A stretch of DNA of 64,000 bases, from positions 54,549,949-54,613,948 of the forward strand of contig CM031859.1 of the NCBI GenBank assembly GCA_018697195.1. Direction: 5' to 3'. The first letter of the stretch is position 1. Every line of letters starts with the position of its first letter. The notes beneath the pieces were generated by a model. That model ran no database searches. It had not been told where the DNA came from and worked only from the letters and a program-made list of their open reading frames with translations. This stretch comes from Certhia americana (taxonomy: Eukaryota; Chordata; Aves; Passeriformes; Certhiidae). Positions 39,530-52,300 of the stretch are shown here, piece after piece. The translations under genes and the position numbers were made by a program.

Positions 39530-40808
39530 CACAGAATCACAGATTATGTTGAGTTGGAAGTGACCATGAGGACCATCAAGTCCAACTCCTGATCCTGCAC
39601 AGCACCATTCCCAGGAGTCATCATGTACCCAAGAACATTGTCCAAATTACTCCTGAACTCTATCAGGCTGGTGCTGTGACCACTTCCCTGGGGAACCTGT
39701 TCCAGTGCTCACTCTCTGGGTGAGGAACTTTTTGCTAATATCCAATTTAAACCTCCCCTGACACAACTTCAGGCCATTCCTTTGGGTCCTGTCACTGGTA
39801 CCACAGAAATCAGTGTCTACCCCTCCTCTCCCCCTCACAAGGAAGTTGTAAATGCAATGAGGACTCCTCTCAGTCTCCTCCAAGCTGAACAGACCAAGTG
39901 ACCTCAGCTGCTCCTCATACAGCTTCCCCTCCTGGCCCTTCACCATCCTCATGGCACTCCTTTGGATGCTCTCTAAGAGTTTCATGTTATTATATTTAGG
40001 CACTCAGACCTCCCCCCTCACTCGAGGTGAGGCTGCCCCAGCTCAGAGCAGAGCAGGACAATCCTCTCCCTTGCCCTGCTGGCCATGCTGTGCCTGATGC
40101 CCCCCAGGACAAGGTTGACCCTCCTGGCTGGCAGGGCACTGCTGACTCCTGTTCAACTTGCCATGGACCAGGACCCCCAAGTCCCTTTTCGTGGCACTGC
40201 TCTCCAGCATCTCATTTCCCAGTCCGTACGTACTTCCAGGGTTCTCCCACCCCAGCTGCAGAATCTGACACTCTCTTGTTGAAATTCTTAGGGTTGGTGA
40301 TTGCCCAGCTCTCTAATTTGTTGAGGTCTGTCTAGAGCAGCTCCTCCCAGTTTCCCATCATCTGTGAACTTGCTCATTATTCCTTCCAGTCCTGTGTCCA
40401 AGTCATTTATGAAGATGTTGAAGAGCACAGAGCCAAGGATGAAGCCCTATGAAACTCCACTAGTGATAGGCCACCCCTGATGCACCAGTCTGATGTCACC
40501 CCATTTACTACAACCCTCTGTGCCTGACCCACAAGCCAGCTGCTCACCCATCTCACAATGTGTTTATCCAGCTGTGTGCTGGACATTGAGTCCAGAAGGA
40601 TCCTCTGAGAGGAGTATCAAAAGCTTCACTGAAATCCAAGAAGATTACATCAGCTGGCCTCCATTGATCACCCAGGTGGGTTACCTTATCATAAAACTAA
40701 ATTAAGTTTGGTAAGCTGGATTTTCCCCTCATGAAGCCATTCTGTCTGTAACCAATGACTGCATTGTCCTCCAGGTGTTTTTCAATTCCTCCCAGAATAA
40801 TGACAATG
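39530..40808 (-). mobile_element. CR1 LINE with broken reverse transcriptase, minus strand
   Basis: The longest CR1 copy here. The left end (CACAGAATCACAGATTATG) is the 3' terminus. Read on the minus strand, three parts of ORF2 are recognisable. The first is reverse-transcriptase motif A, DVIFLDFSEAFDT, at 40613-40651. The second is the region after motif B, GSVLFNIFINDLD, at about 40396-40434, with catalytic motif FTDD at 40357-40368, where the family has FADD. The third is the C-terminal tail with SDRTQRNGLKLCQGRFKLD inside the open frame 39647-40003. A TAG stop at 40447-40449 falls where motif B normally reads GVPQG, and motif A lies in a different frame from motif C, so at least one frameshift separates them. 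The element lacks the endonuclease half of ORF2 and all of ORF1. It is a non-functional, 5'-truncated insertion. Plus-strand open frames at 40027-40335 and 40493-40705 are antisense shadows. Confidence 0.95.
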
Positions 40809-43800
40809 GGTAATATCTATTTGGCAGTGTGCAATTGTGTTATACATTGCACTTGTATTTCCCATAAATTTAATTTTAATAATTTTCTTCATTCTCAGCT
40901 GAAATTTTGAACACTAGCCTGCTGTGAAGTCACTAAAGCAGCATTTCATCTGAGTTGATCTTCTGAAGCAGCAAAACATCAACAGAATCAATAGAATGAA
41001 TCTGTACATAATTTCTTCATTTTCTCCAATAGTTTTCCACTTTTGTGTGCATTTTATACTAAAGATTCAGTATTCTGAAAGTGGGTGGGCAGAAGTATGT
41101 GCATACCACTGATAAGTTAGAGAGTTATATATACACCTCAAGCAGCAATTATGAAAAGTCATGAGGGAAGTGTGTTTGGAACTTGGGCAGCATCAATCTC
41201 TTTTCTGTCATTTTACTGGCCTCCTCTCATGCAAAGAATACTGACAAAAGCTGTCAAAATTCCTGCAGAAGTAAAACCAGATTTTTTTGTTTCTGTTTGC
41301 CCACTTTCTGTGGCAAGCACAGCAAGAGCCAAGCTTCTCCAGGCCCATATTTGAAAAGGGGCATTTTCCTTGGAGCCTCCCTGATTAGACTGGGCAAGGA
41401 ACCCATGCTGGCTATGGTGCAGGAATGCGTGGGTGGTTGGATGATTGCTGCAGTGGTTTCTGCTATGGTCTTCTTCTTTGTTCCCTCTTGGTTTGACAAA
41501 AAAAAAAGGCGTTTTTTTACTCAAGCCTCTCTTCCCTTTACTGGTTTCCTAATGAACCACATATCTCATTCCCACTCTTTCTCCTGGTCTGAAAGACTTC
41601 CTGTAGCTCTCCAGACTGCAACTTTAAGTGCCTCTTGTGCTTGTTCAATGTTACATCATATTCTTCACCTGGACCTGGGTGACCTCTTCTACCCATCCCT
41701 CAGCTGCCCATAGCAGAAGGGCTCTTGAAGCCTTACAGAGGTGTTGTACCCTTCTTTCCACATCTCAGTAAAGTTTGTTTCCATTGTGATGAAACCCAAG
41801 TTTATTCAACAATACCTTTAAAATGAATGGAAGCATCAACAAAATATTACTTGCATCATGCCCAAGCAATTACAGTTCGAGGTGAAGGTTGTGATTTTCA
41901 TGTTCCCTTAGGCCATAATGACCATGAAGGTTGATCTCATTGTGGCAACACATCTAAATTTAATGTGCAAATTCTTTGCCTGTTAGATTGCTTATTTGTT
42001 GTGCCAAGCACAGAGCACAGTTTAGGCCCTGCATATTTTGGCTGTGGCTTGGGATTGCTTACAGCTGGGGTGGCATGCTGTTGCTGGCTTGTTGGCCAGG
42101 CTTTCTTAAAGGATGCAGTCTGTGTTATGTTCTGCTTCCATTTCATTCCTGGTCGCAAATTAGGGTATTGTCTTTGACCATTAAACTTACACCAAGACTG
42201 GGATTGGCTCCTTAAAGGCTGTACCGTTGCTTGAGTGAGAACATGGAAATGGAAGACTCTGAGATGTTTCACAGGAACCCCTCATTTTCTATGCAAAAAC
42301 TCTTCAGGAAAGTTAATCTCCACAGGAAGAGATGAACTCCAGAGCTCCTTTTCCTTTCACCTTGAAATGGCTAACCTGCAGAGTAACATATAGCCAGTCT
42401 GTTTTCTCCTGTGTTTGAGTGGAAAGATCTAGTGTCTGAAAAGCTGAAAGTTCTCTTTTGTTTTGAGAGCAGGGTAAATAAGCATTGCTGGTGAACAAGC
42501 AAAATTTTCTGGATCAACTAATCAGGTGTACATTTGTCTAGATCACCTTAAAAAAGAAAGAAAAAGAAGAGCAGTGTAGTGGATAAAATACTTGTTAAGA
42601 GGCTAATGATAGCATTACTGATAAATTCTGACTGCTTTACTTAGCCACAAACTTTTCATTGCATTGTTTAATTTGATGTCAAATAAGACTAGGCTTATGT
42701 TGCCTTTAAGACACTATTTAGTGACTTTTCTGGCTTAGTCAGTATTTAAAAAAAACATTTAAGGTTCAATAAAATGAAGGTACAGTTTAATCCAATTAAT
42801 TTAAAAATAAATCCAGGTAATATTTGTTGAAAAATTTCAAAGTAAAGCATTTGAACTTAAATATGCACATTCCTTTATTTTTTTTCCCTTGCTGAAACAA
42901 TTTCAAGAACTTGCCAGGGATTTCCATGTGATTTTTCCTGAACACCCCCTTTTTTGCAGAATAAGATACACAGACAGAAATGTTTCCAATTCTTTCCATA
43001 TTTAGAAACATGCAAGAGAAAAATTTATCTGTCAGTAGGTCTGGGAATTCTTGTCTTCTCAGAAGTAGGGCCTTCAGGGACAAGACTGGTCATTTGTGCC
43101 AAGAGCCACAGAAAACGTGAGATGCGCCTCACGGACGCTGATAACATTTTCTACAGCTTTAACTAGCTGGTGCCAAGCAGCTGTTTGCTGAGATGCACAA
43201 GCCTTATCCAAAGCTCCCCTGGACTTGCCTCTGGTGATTCCACTGTCTGTCCTGCCTGCCCTCCTCTCTCTCCTTCTCTTGCTTTGTCTTTTTTCACATA
43301 TCACGTTCCTGTCCCTGCCCCCAGTGAAACCACAGGTACCATAGTGTTTGCTGTTGTGGATCTCTGTTTTATCATCTTTTTCTATTTCTTGTCTATCTTG
43401 TCTGTTTTGACTGCAGGCAATTCAGGGTGAGACTATCCTCCTCATCCACGCAATGCCTAGGGCAGTAGACCTCTGCTCCCAGTTTAATCTTAAAAACATG
43501 AAAAATAAGTATGTAAATAGAATGGACAAGAAAGTTTTACCCACCTAGACAGGAAATGGTAAAAAAACATGATCCTTGTCCCAGAAAGTCTCCTAATAAG
43601 AAGCAAAATAATTCTCTCTCCCTATACTGAGTTGCTTACATGACAATTTTACTTTAAGTGTGTTTTGTGTTTTTATCTTCCACTAGCAGTCTTATGTGGC
43701 TCTGCATAGCAATCTTTCTAGCACAATAATTTCTCACTCATATTTTTGTTCCCTTTCTCCTGCAGACCAAATTCAAATTCCTCAATTTCCATATCCAGAG

Positions 43801-44778
43801 CATTCTATAAATTGTCTCTTCTATCCTGCTCTGCAAACTTAATTAACAGCAGAATCTTACAAGAAGTCAGCACATGGAAAACTGGGATAGGCTCCTGCAC
43901 TGCAATTTCATTCTAAGTAGTGAGGAAACCAAGGTGATAGAGGTATTCAGCGTTCCCTTATCTCCAGTGAGGTAGTCTCTCAGACAACTGCTTGCCAGCC
44001 TTTCTCTGACTCACCCAGCAAAGCTGGGATTGGAACAGAATCAAAGGAGCACTGTTTTTCCAAACTTTAGGCCTAATGTTCTACACCTAGTTCCAAACTT
44101 GCACTTAAAGGGATTGCTTACATCCTTCCTCCTCGATCCACAAAGTCTCTTATATAAAATGTTTTCTTAGGTCACTCAAAAAAAATTTCATGATGACTCA
44201 GTGGTCCCTAATCTTTAATGAGCTTTTTTGGCAGTTGACAGTGACTGCTTGGAAATTTCATGAGTACAAGTGTAAGTTGCACTGCTTAAGAGTGTGAGGG
44301 AAAACACTTCTTCGGTGCTCATCATTTATAGTTCAGCAAAGATCAAGCATGAAAATAGTACATTCTCAATTAGCTGCTGGTCTGGATGGTGTTGGGAAGC
44401 TGTAAATAAAACCTGTCTGGGTTTTGCCCGACTGTGAATAGGCTGCTTTGAGGAATGCCTGGAGCTGGCTGCCTGTCACAGGCTTCTGTCCTGCTCAGCT
44501 GTTGGCAGTTACCCCACGGTTTGGGTTTGGCTTTCTTCTTCTTTTAAATCAACTTGTAATAAAATTCAAGTTAACCTTAAACTGAGGTCAGTCTGAGGCT
44601 AGGTGGGTGATATATATGTGCCTGATGCTAAAAGTATCTAAAGGGTTCTGATTACTTTAACTCCTGTCAGTCAAGTTACAGACCTTAATATAAGATAGAA
44701 AGTATTCTGGTCGCACAATTCTCTAGTCTTCCTAGCAATAGGATAAGAATAAGCCTCTTGAGTATTTTTTTAGATCCT
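40809..44778. other. Unique DNA, no gene recognised
   Basis: Includes the longest open frame of the window, 41183-41713 plus (176 codons). It has a short hydrophobic patch after a run of charged residues but no known domain, no start context and a poly-A-derived KKKRR stretch, so I treat it as chance. A CpG-containing hairpin lies at 43116-43133. The 111-codon minus frame at 41937-42272 is likewise unrecognised. Confidence 0.55.
43116..43133. repeat. Short inverted repeat with four CpGs nearby
   Basis: CGTGAG at 43116-43121 and its reverse complement CTCACG at 43128-43133 flank the loop ATGCGC. Four CpG dinucleotides fall within about 25 bases, unusual for this CpG-depleted window. Confidence 0.8.
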
Positions 44779-44820
44779 GGGGTTTTTTTGGTTTGTTTTT
44801 TGTTGTTTTGGGTTTTTTTA
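44779..44820. repeat. T/G-rich low-complexity tract
   Basis: Runs of T separated by one to four G, the reverse complement of the AAACC type of tract seen at 9112-9136. Confidence 0.85.
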
Positions 44821-44948
44821 GTATCAGTGATCAACATATTGGATTCATTTCCCTCCTAAAGTGGAGCAACCAGAGCTGAATGCAAACATAAATGAAGCAT
44901 GTTTGCTATAGACTGAAAGCTCCAGGACAAGAAACTTTCTGTCCCTAC

Positions 44949-45000
44949 AGAAAAAAAAAAAAAAAAAAAAAAAAAAAGAAGGAAAGAAGGGAGAAAAGAG
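44949..45000 (+). repeat. 52-nt homopurine tract with A27 run
   Basis: AG, then 27 A residues at 44951-44977, then G/A-rich sequence (GAAGGAAAGAAGGGAGAAAA) to 45000, with no pyrimidine. No retroposon body was recognised upstream. Confidence 0.92.
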
Positions 45001-48000
45001 CTAAAAACCACCTGCAAGAGTTTGGGTAATGTAAACTACTCCAGTGAGGACTGTGATATAACTGATTTTCTCAAAATTTTATCAAAGCTTATTGTCCTAG
45101 AATTTCTTAGAGTAAGGGTGTTCTAATGAGAAGTCTTTTACTGAACATTAAAAAGCAGCTGATAACAAAATTTCTTGTGAGCGTCAGTTGATTTAATTAC
45201 ACTTCTACTTTGGAAAAGCATTAGAGGAATGTTTTTAAACTACTCAAGTACCCACTTGTGTCAAAATATTTTTCTGGTTAAAAAATTAGCTTGGTTTGCA
45301 ACAAAAATACTTAATCTTTATAAAATCGTTAGAAATAAAGTTTGTTTAAAAATTACATTCATGGAATACTTAGATTTACCAAATCAAAACCTATTTCAAA
45401 CCTCACAAAAATAGTTACATATTTTGCTTTTCTCTGAGCAAAGTTATTCAAATCTAGAATGTTCTTGTAGAAGCACTGAGTGTGAAATAATGGCTTTTTA
45501 GGTGACATCATTTCATTTTGCAGGTCTGCCAAATCTATTTTTCTATCCCCATGAAGTGGTCAGGTGTTAATCAGCATTACCCTATTAGCTATGGAGTTTT
45601 CTGTTTTAATTGCCTGGGGATGATATTGTTTGCACAGGTGCTGTAGCTAGGGAACTGAACTAATATCCATTTTCCTTGGCCAAAAGGCTTGTTTTTCATG
45701 TATTGTCTGTCTTTTTGCAAACAGAGACATGGAATCTCTTATGGACTTGCATTTACAATTAGCTGTTTCCACACTACAGGCTTCCTCTCCTGCTAATGCT
45801 GCTTCATTAGTATGTAGATGCGTTTTCATGTCTCCACCTAAGGGCTCGATCCTTTCCTCACTGAAATAAATAACTGACTTGACATTAATCTCATTGGAAG
45901 CACTGGCCTTACATGAGTACTCTTTTCCTGAAGATATTGTGGGCCTTCCCAAAATCAGTGATTAGACCACCGACCACCCTTCATTAAACACAATATTAAG
46001 GTATGCAACTTTTCCTAGTTTCTGGAGTTTTCAGTTGAGTGTGCTCTCTCAGTTGATAGTACTCAGTTTGTCATAATCTCCATATGTCCATTTCACTTGA
46101 AACAGCAAATCTAAAAAAGTCAGCTTGTATTAAGCTTTGAAGGTGGGAAGGCTGATTGGTTCTACAGGACATCTCCAGCTCTCCAAACTCTACAACTTAT
46201 CCCTCCTCAGTAAACTTAGGAGGGATTTGTCAGTGAGCTAGGTCTTCTATTAGAAAATCATGCCAATATTCCCTTACACAGGGCTCAATTAAACCAAGTG
46301 TGAAGGTTCCTGGGGTTTCAGTGAGATTTGGCTCAAACTGTGAAAGGAGCCCTGTTCCACAAAGCAAATATGGGCTGTCTTTTCCAGGATATTTGGTCTT
46401 GCTTCCAAACAAAATGCAGTTTACTTGAGTCTGTTACCAGGCATGGACACATACTCTAACCAGTTCTGTGCTAATGGTAATTTTGTTATTTATTTTTAAT
46501 TCCTAGCAGTTTAACAGATAATTTAAAGCAGTGGAGTGAAAATAATGTTATGGCAATAAGATGACTCATTACTCTGCTCAAGCATACCTTTTCCAAAGAA
46601 ATGGCTGCTTTCTACTACAGCAGACAGAGCCTCCATCCAAGAACACCATGCAAATGCAGGAAGCCTTACATGCAAGGGCATTCTATGTACAAATGACTCT
46701 TCTGCCCACACCTGCTTAATTTTACCTCGTTTTGAACAGCTCCCTTCTGTGAAGGTGATGAAAAAGAGCATCTGAGAAGAAAAGAAGCTGTCAGTTTCTT
46801 ATTTTAGAGCAGCAGTACCAGACATAAGGCCAGGCTTTGTCCATAACTCCTCTAGAAATCCACATTATAATGGCAGCTGGGAGAGGAGGTATTACATGTG
46901 GGAAACTAGGTGTGTAAAGATGACTGTGGCCTACCCTAACCAGGCTATATGTCAATAGGTGGTGAAGTCTACGATGATAAAGGCAAAATGAAGATCTTGT
47001 GTACTTCTTATTAGGGAACATTTCTCATACCACTCAGCTGGGGATGCCTTAGTTTTGGGAAAGGGAGAGAGGGAGATAGGAGTGGAGGGACAGAAGCTTG
47101 GGAGAAGCTTGGAATACAGCATCTGGCCTCCATCAGTCTCCAGTCTCTCTGCTTGCACGGATGCCATTAAATAATTCCTGAAAAAAATGAAACTTTCCTG
47201 CTTTAGGAAGGGAAAAAATTGGCTGATCCATGTCATTGCTATCCCTTGGCAAAAGTTAATATGGAAATGGTGGTAGGACACAGCAGACTGGACAGATGCG
47301 CAGTGGTTGGAGAAGCTGATTTCTGAGGCAGAAATTAAGAGAGCCAGCATTTACTTATCTCTGATTTTTAAAAGATTGTGTGCATGTTTACTCATTCATA
47401 AGCTGGTATTTGTAATTGCCTTAAGATATTGCTGTAAGCATTTTTTGAAATTACTTCCAAGGAGAGAGTTTTCTGAGACATTACCAGATATAAAGTAACT
47501 GACACAGAGCTGAATTCCTTGCCTGCTCCTTCACTGCACCATTCCAGTGACACAAGAAGCCACAGGCATGCACAGCTCATAGGTCCTGCAGCCCAGCTGC
47601 CACTCCCTCAGCACTCGCCTGCTTCTCCTTCCTTCCATCCCATCCTCCAGCAGCTCAATCCCTCCTGCCTCATTTTGCTCCATAAACTCTTACCTCTCAG
47701 TTGTCAACAAAGTGGTTCTTACCTCTTGTCTGAACCCCATAATCATAAATCAATAATTGCAAGATGACCCCTGTTTGAATAGAAGTCTGGCAAAGATGCT
47801 TATTATTTAGATGACATAGAGAGTGTTTCCTGTTTATCTTGTTCTGGTTCTATGAAGGATCAGCTACGAATAAGTGCCTTGGCTGAAGCATCAGCTTTCA
47901 TAGGATCAGCCTGATTCTACTGGGGCGGGTCCATGTCCTGAAACCTGCAATTATATTTTAATACTCTGGAAACCCTTTTCTTGCTAACAAGACTTTTATT

Positions 48001-48099
48001 TGCATCGTTATGGTGTAGGCATGTGATGCCATTGCCACAAAGCTGCTCTGTTGTGATGTCACAGCATAGCAAAGTGACACACTGGCATTTGCAAACCAT

Positions 48100-48420
48100 T
48101 AAACTTTACAAAAAAATATGAGACGCGGAAGGATTTAATTTGGTTTTAGCCAAGACTCATGAGTCAAAAATAAATCAGCAGTTTAAAACATATCACAAAA
48201 GTATCTAAACAGAATTTCAACAAAATGTTGTTTATTAGTCATTCTTCTATTACTAAGCTGCATCATAATTATGGTTTATACATAGGAAGCTTGCTGATTG
48301 TTTTTATATTGAAATCTCTAATTAAATATTTGGCTTAACTAAATCGTAGATTAAAAATGACGTGAGAGTACATGATGTAAATAGCTGACTTTTCTGGTAA
48401 CAGTGAAGATGCCTTGGGAG
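48100..48420. promoter_or_regulatory. Candidate conserved non-coding element
   Basis: A low-complexity-free AT-rich block carrying a consensus AP-1 site TGAGTCA at 48160-48166 inside a 12-bp palindrome (48154-48165), several TAAT-core homeodomain-type sites, and a CRE-like TGACGTGA at 48358-48365. The density of sites is suggestive only; short motifs occur by chance in AT-rich DNA. Confidence 0.2.
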
Positions 48421-49040
48421 AGAGGTGTGTAATAGCAAACAGCCTCTCTGCAGCATGTGTGCAAGGAACTCATCTATTTCAGTATAATTCCCCCCTGAAA
48501 TTCTTCACAGAAGTGTTCTCCTATCATTGATGCAATTTTTATTTAGCTGGTTCTTACTCTTAAACTGCTTGTTTTCAGCAGTCAAGCTGCACCCCATAGA
48601 GTCTCCTTTTCAGTCTGTGTGTAGGAAATCCCTCTGTCACACCAGCTACAGCATGTGCCTCGAGGGTTCCCACTTTCTTTACAATAACTTGATTTGTCTG
48701 CTATCACTGCAAGCACCTTTATTTTTAAGCACTAATTACATCAGGTCTGGGCTATTTCTAGAGCCTCACAAGCAAGGATGAGCCATTTCCTCTCTGGTAA
48801 TCTAAATGGGCTACTAAATCTAAGATTAGCAGTCTTCCTGCCTTAAATGGTCTTAGTGTCTCTGTCTATAAAATCTTCTATGCTAAAATAAGAATCTACC
48901 TGGGAATGCAAATCCAAATAATTGAATTTCAATTATTCTTTTAATTATTTTAAAGGAAACATTGTATAAAATGCTAAGATTTCTTCATTTGCTCAAAGAA
49001 ACAATTCCTTCCAGTTGCACACAATTATTTTAATTTAAAA

Positions 49041-49304
49041 GTGAATTTATTGCAAGGTGAATTCACCTGCGTATGGGCTGGCACATTAAAAGGATTTCCC
49101 TTTGAAACATCTCATGTGTGTCAGGTGTTGGAGCCAGAGCTTCACAGCTCAGTGGCCAAGCTGCTTGAAACAAATGAATTGGATCACTTCATTGATTCAG
49201 AGACAGGCATCAAGACAAAGTGTTTTCAAGATGCTATTTTCAGGATTGGCATGGACTCTGTCAGAGATAAAAATGCTGCATTAGCCATCCAGCTATTGAA
49301 TTAA
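49041..49304 (+). CDS. Unrecognised small open frame, possible exon
   Basis: 87 codons from ATG to TAA. I do not recognise it. The second half, from about residue 28, has a balanced, hydrophilic composition with amphipathic-helix-like spacing (for example SSVAKLLETNELDHFID), more protein-like than other frames here. A TGTGTCAG at about 49117-49124 could be a splice acceptor, in which case the remaining 60 codons to the stop would form a terminal exon beginning VLEPELHSS. The preceding pyrimidine tract is weak and a second plus frame (49102-49284) overlaps, so chance is still the likelier explanation. Confidence 0.15.
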   Translation: MNLLQGEFTCVWAGTLKGFPFETSHVCQVLEPELHSSVAKLLETNELDHFIDSETGIKTKCFQDAIFRIGMDSVRDKNAALAIQLLN

Positions 49305-52300
49305 TGTTCATAAAGATCACCTTGCAATGACAGTGCTTGGAAGATTTAAGCCAAAGTGCACAGGTGTATGGAAACAGAGTGCTGTACTGAAAACAGTTTT
49401 GAAATTTATATGAGGTATGTTTCCAGGCAATTCATGGTTTTTGAATGTGACACAATTACCTTGGTGTTTACCATTGCCACCAGTTACCATTCCCTTGTAG
49501 TTTGTGCAATTCCTGAAGTATTCTAGAAACCTCTCCTCCCAACAGCAGAATGCTATGGGAAATGGAACCTCAGTGCTCAACATCACAGCATTGTCATCAG
49601 AGTTGGTTTTGCATTGCATCGAGTGGGAGTAGAATCTTGAGACAAAAGGCAAGTACACAACAGAACTGGATACCTCAGAGATTATTTCTGGTTTTTATTT
49701 TGCCTAGTGTTGGACAGTCCTTTCAAATAGACAATGTCTTCTAAGACTAGATTTTAATCTTCTGTAGGAAAAGTTAGAAGAAGACAATATAATTTGTGGG
49801 AGAGTGAGTCAGCATCATTTCCTGGCCAAGTTCTATTTAGAGCTATTAGTTTCCTTTTGTCTTTGTATTCGTCCATATTTTCAGAGACACTGTAGTTTAC
49901 ATTCCAACACAGGGCATTCTGTCAAGCTGTTAAAGGTCTGTTTCTCCACTGCACAGGTGACTATGCTGAAGTTGTGGGAAGAGCAATTCTTAATTGTTAA
50001 GTCATAACACTCTGCATTCTAGGGCTAGTCTTCAGATTACAAGTTTCTGTAAAAATGTAGATTGCAATGGAAATGCATTATCCTTTATTGGCTTTATTAT
50101 TTTATGTTTATTTACGCCTATTAGAATGACTATTTTGAAATATTTTGTAATGTCAAATATCTCTTAATTCTGAGTCTGAACAGAAACTTAACTCAGTGAT
50201 GTCCAGCAAGATCTCAGCTGTGAACTTTGGTCTAAATCTAAGTATTTTAGGTCTTTCAAGCAGTGCTGACATGACTAAAGGGTAGAACTGCTGAAGTACC
50301 TCCAAGTTGCAAGCCCTATAGAGTCATATTTAATTGGCAAAATAATAGTATTTATTGAGGCCATTAAATTAGGGATGGTGGCATGACTAAATGTATAAAC
50401 ATATCCTAGAAATTCAATCAAAAGTCTGACAAACAGGAACATGCTAATTGGTAATAAAACCAATTACATTTAAAAAGAAAAACCTCAACCTCTCTTTACC
50501 TATAAAGCTTAAGGAGATTGTCTTCATGATCTGATGACAGACTGCCCTTGAATTCTTACATCATAAACTAAAAATGGAAACAGATAAACCTCCAAAGGGA
50601 TCAGCCTCTCTTCTGAAATGCACGGAATTTACACCAACTATGTTTGAGTCACTCAGTGAAGTACTTATGGAGTCTTAACACATTGCTACAGTATGCTTCA
50701 GGTCTGGTGTCACATGCACTAATAGCAGGGTAGAAAGACAGAGCTAATCTCACCTTCATGCAGTCAAGGCATAGTCACTGCTTGCAGAAGTAGTACCAGA
50801 GTGTTGTTGGATCTTTTCTGAGACTTCTGCTCCACAGCATCCCCATCAATGGGCAGGATGGTGGGGCTAAGGGGTGTCTCCGAATCAGCACACCCTTTGG
50901 CAGTCCTGAAAGACTCCCATGTGGATTGCTGCCAGGGCAGATGGCATCCTGCTGGTCTTCTCCCAGTGGGCTCTTCTCCTCCAGTGTTTCTTGACAGATT
51001 GGCAGAAGCCAGCATGAACCCTACATACATTTGTTTTCAGATGTTTACAGGCCACAGGTTACATTGGTAATGGTGTTAAATCCCAGTCTGGGTCTGTTTG
51101 ATTTCATCTGTGTGGTGGTCTTTATTAGATGACCAGGATTTCTTTTCCCTTCATACTCATCTGTGATTTATGTGGTACTATGGTCAGGCATCTCAGGCAG
51201 ACTAAGACTCTCTTAGCATTGTTGTTGACAGGACTTATGCCACAGCTTCTTCTTTATTTTCCTCAGCAATGCAGCCAAACTAGCATGTTTCCACTCTCCC
51301 ACAGCTAGCGATGTCAGCCACACACCCCCTGCTTGGAATGGGGGGACAGTGCTGCATTTCCATAGATAACTCAGCTCTGACTATGCCCCAGCCCCATTCC
51401 TCTGTAAACCTCATGGTCAGATTTTCTGTGTGTGGTAGAAACCTGATTTTACTGCAGCCACCTCAGCTGATCAACGTGCTGACATTAGTTATTACAGATG
51501 CAAGATCATATGGTGAGAGGTATTGTCTCATCAGGACACATATGGAACAAATTAAAGAGTTACTATTCCTTGCTTTGCTTAGCCACAGTCATCATCTTAT
51601 TTAGAATATAAGAACAGCAACAAGGGCAGTGAGGTGCAGACAAGGACTCATCCCTTTCATTTCGAAAAAGGATCATGTCATTGTCATTTAGACTTGATCC
51701 TCACTGTGAATGGAAATATTAAAGGATTAGTGAGTCATTTACACCCAGTTATGCCCCCAAACATTGGGATGGCTTTCATTGCAGATCAGGGTCACTGCTC
51801 CCATGTGTGTGCAAAGAAGAGGATTGCCCAGTGTGACCACCACACTGAGAGAGGGGTTGGCTAATGCTTTATTTTTGATGACTTAACAGTCTAAGGGAAT
51901 CCTGGTTCTGAAGAGCTTCCTAAAATAACACTGCTTACTTGTTGTGACAGTAAATCCTAGATTAAAGTATTGCTTTCCTTTCTACCTTTTCTTCTATTTC
52001 TTTCTCTTACAAAAGTAGAAATATTCTCCTACACCTCAGGTAGGATATTGAACATAACTGTCTTGAAAGGTATCTTTCATCTGGGAACACAGGACATGCA
52101 AGAGAAAGCCAAAATCCAAAATTTCAGGGAAGCTGATAGGAGCAGTGCCTGAAAACTATGCAAGATTTTAAAAAAATTGTTCTGAAGCTAGACATGGTGT
52201 ATTTTTTTAGAACATCAGAAGCTGAGGTGGAGTAACATCACAAATTCAATTGATTTATGCTACACTCTTGAATGCAGTCTAGTGTCAGACATCTGGGGAA

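Noticed and set aside
39647..40003. Stand-alone gene of 118 codons, minus strand
   Set aside because: It is the C-terminal piece of CR1 ORF2 inside the larger element and has no independent start signal.
41183..41713. 176-codon plus-strand open frame, the longest in the window
   Set aside because: No recognised domain; an A-run supplies its KKKRR stretch; in 64 kb of six-frame AT-rich DNA one frame of this length is not surprising; nearby GT/AG signals are not convincing.
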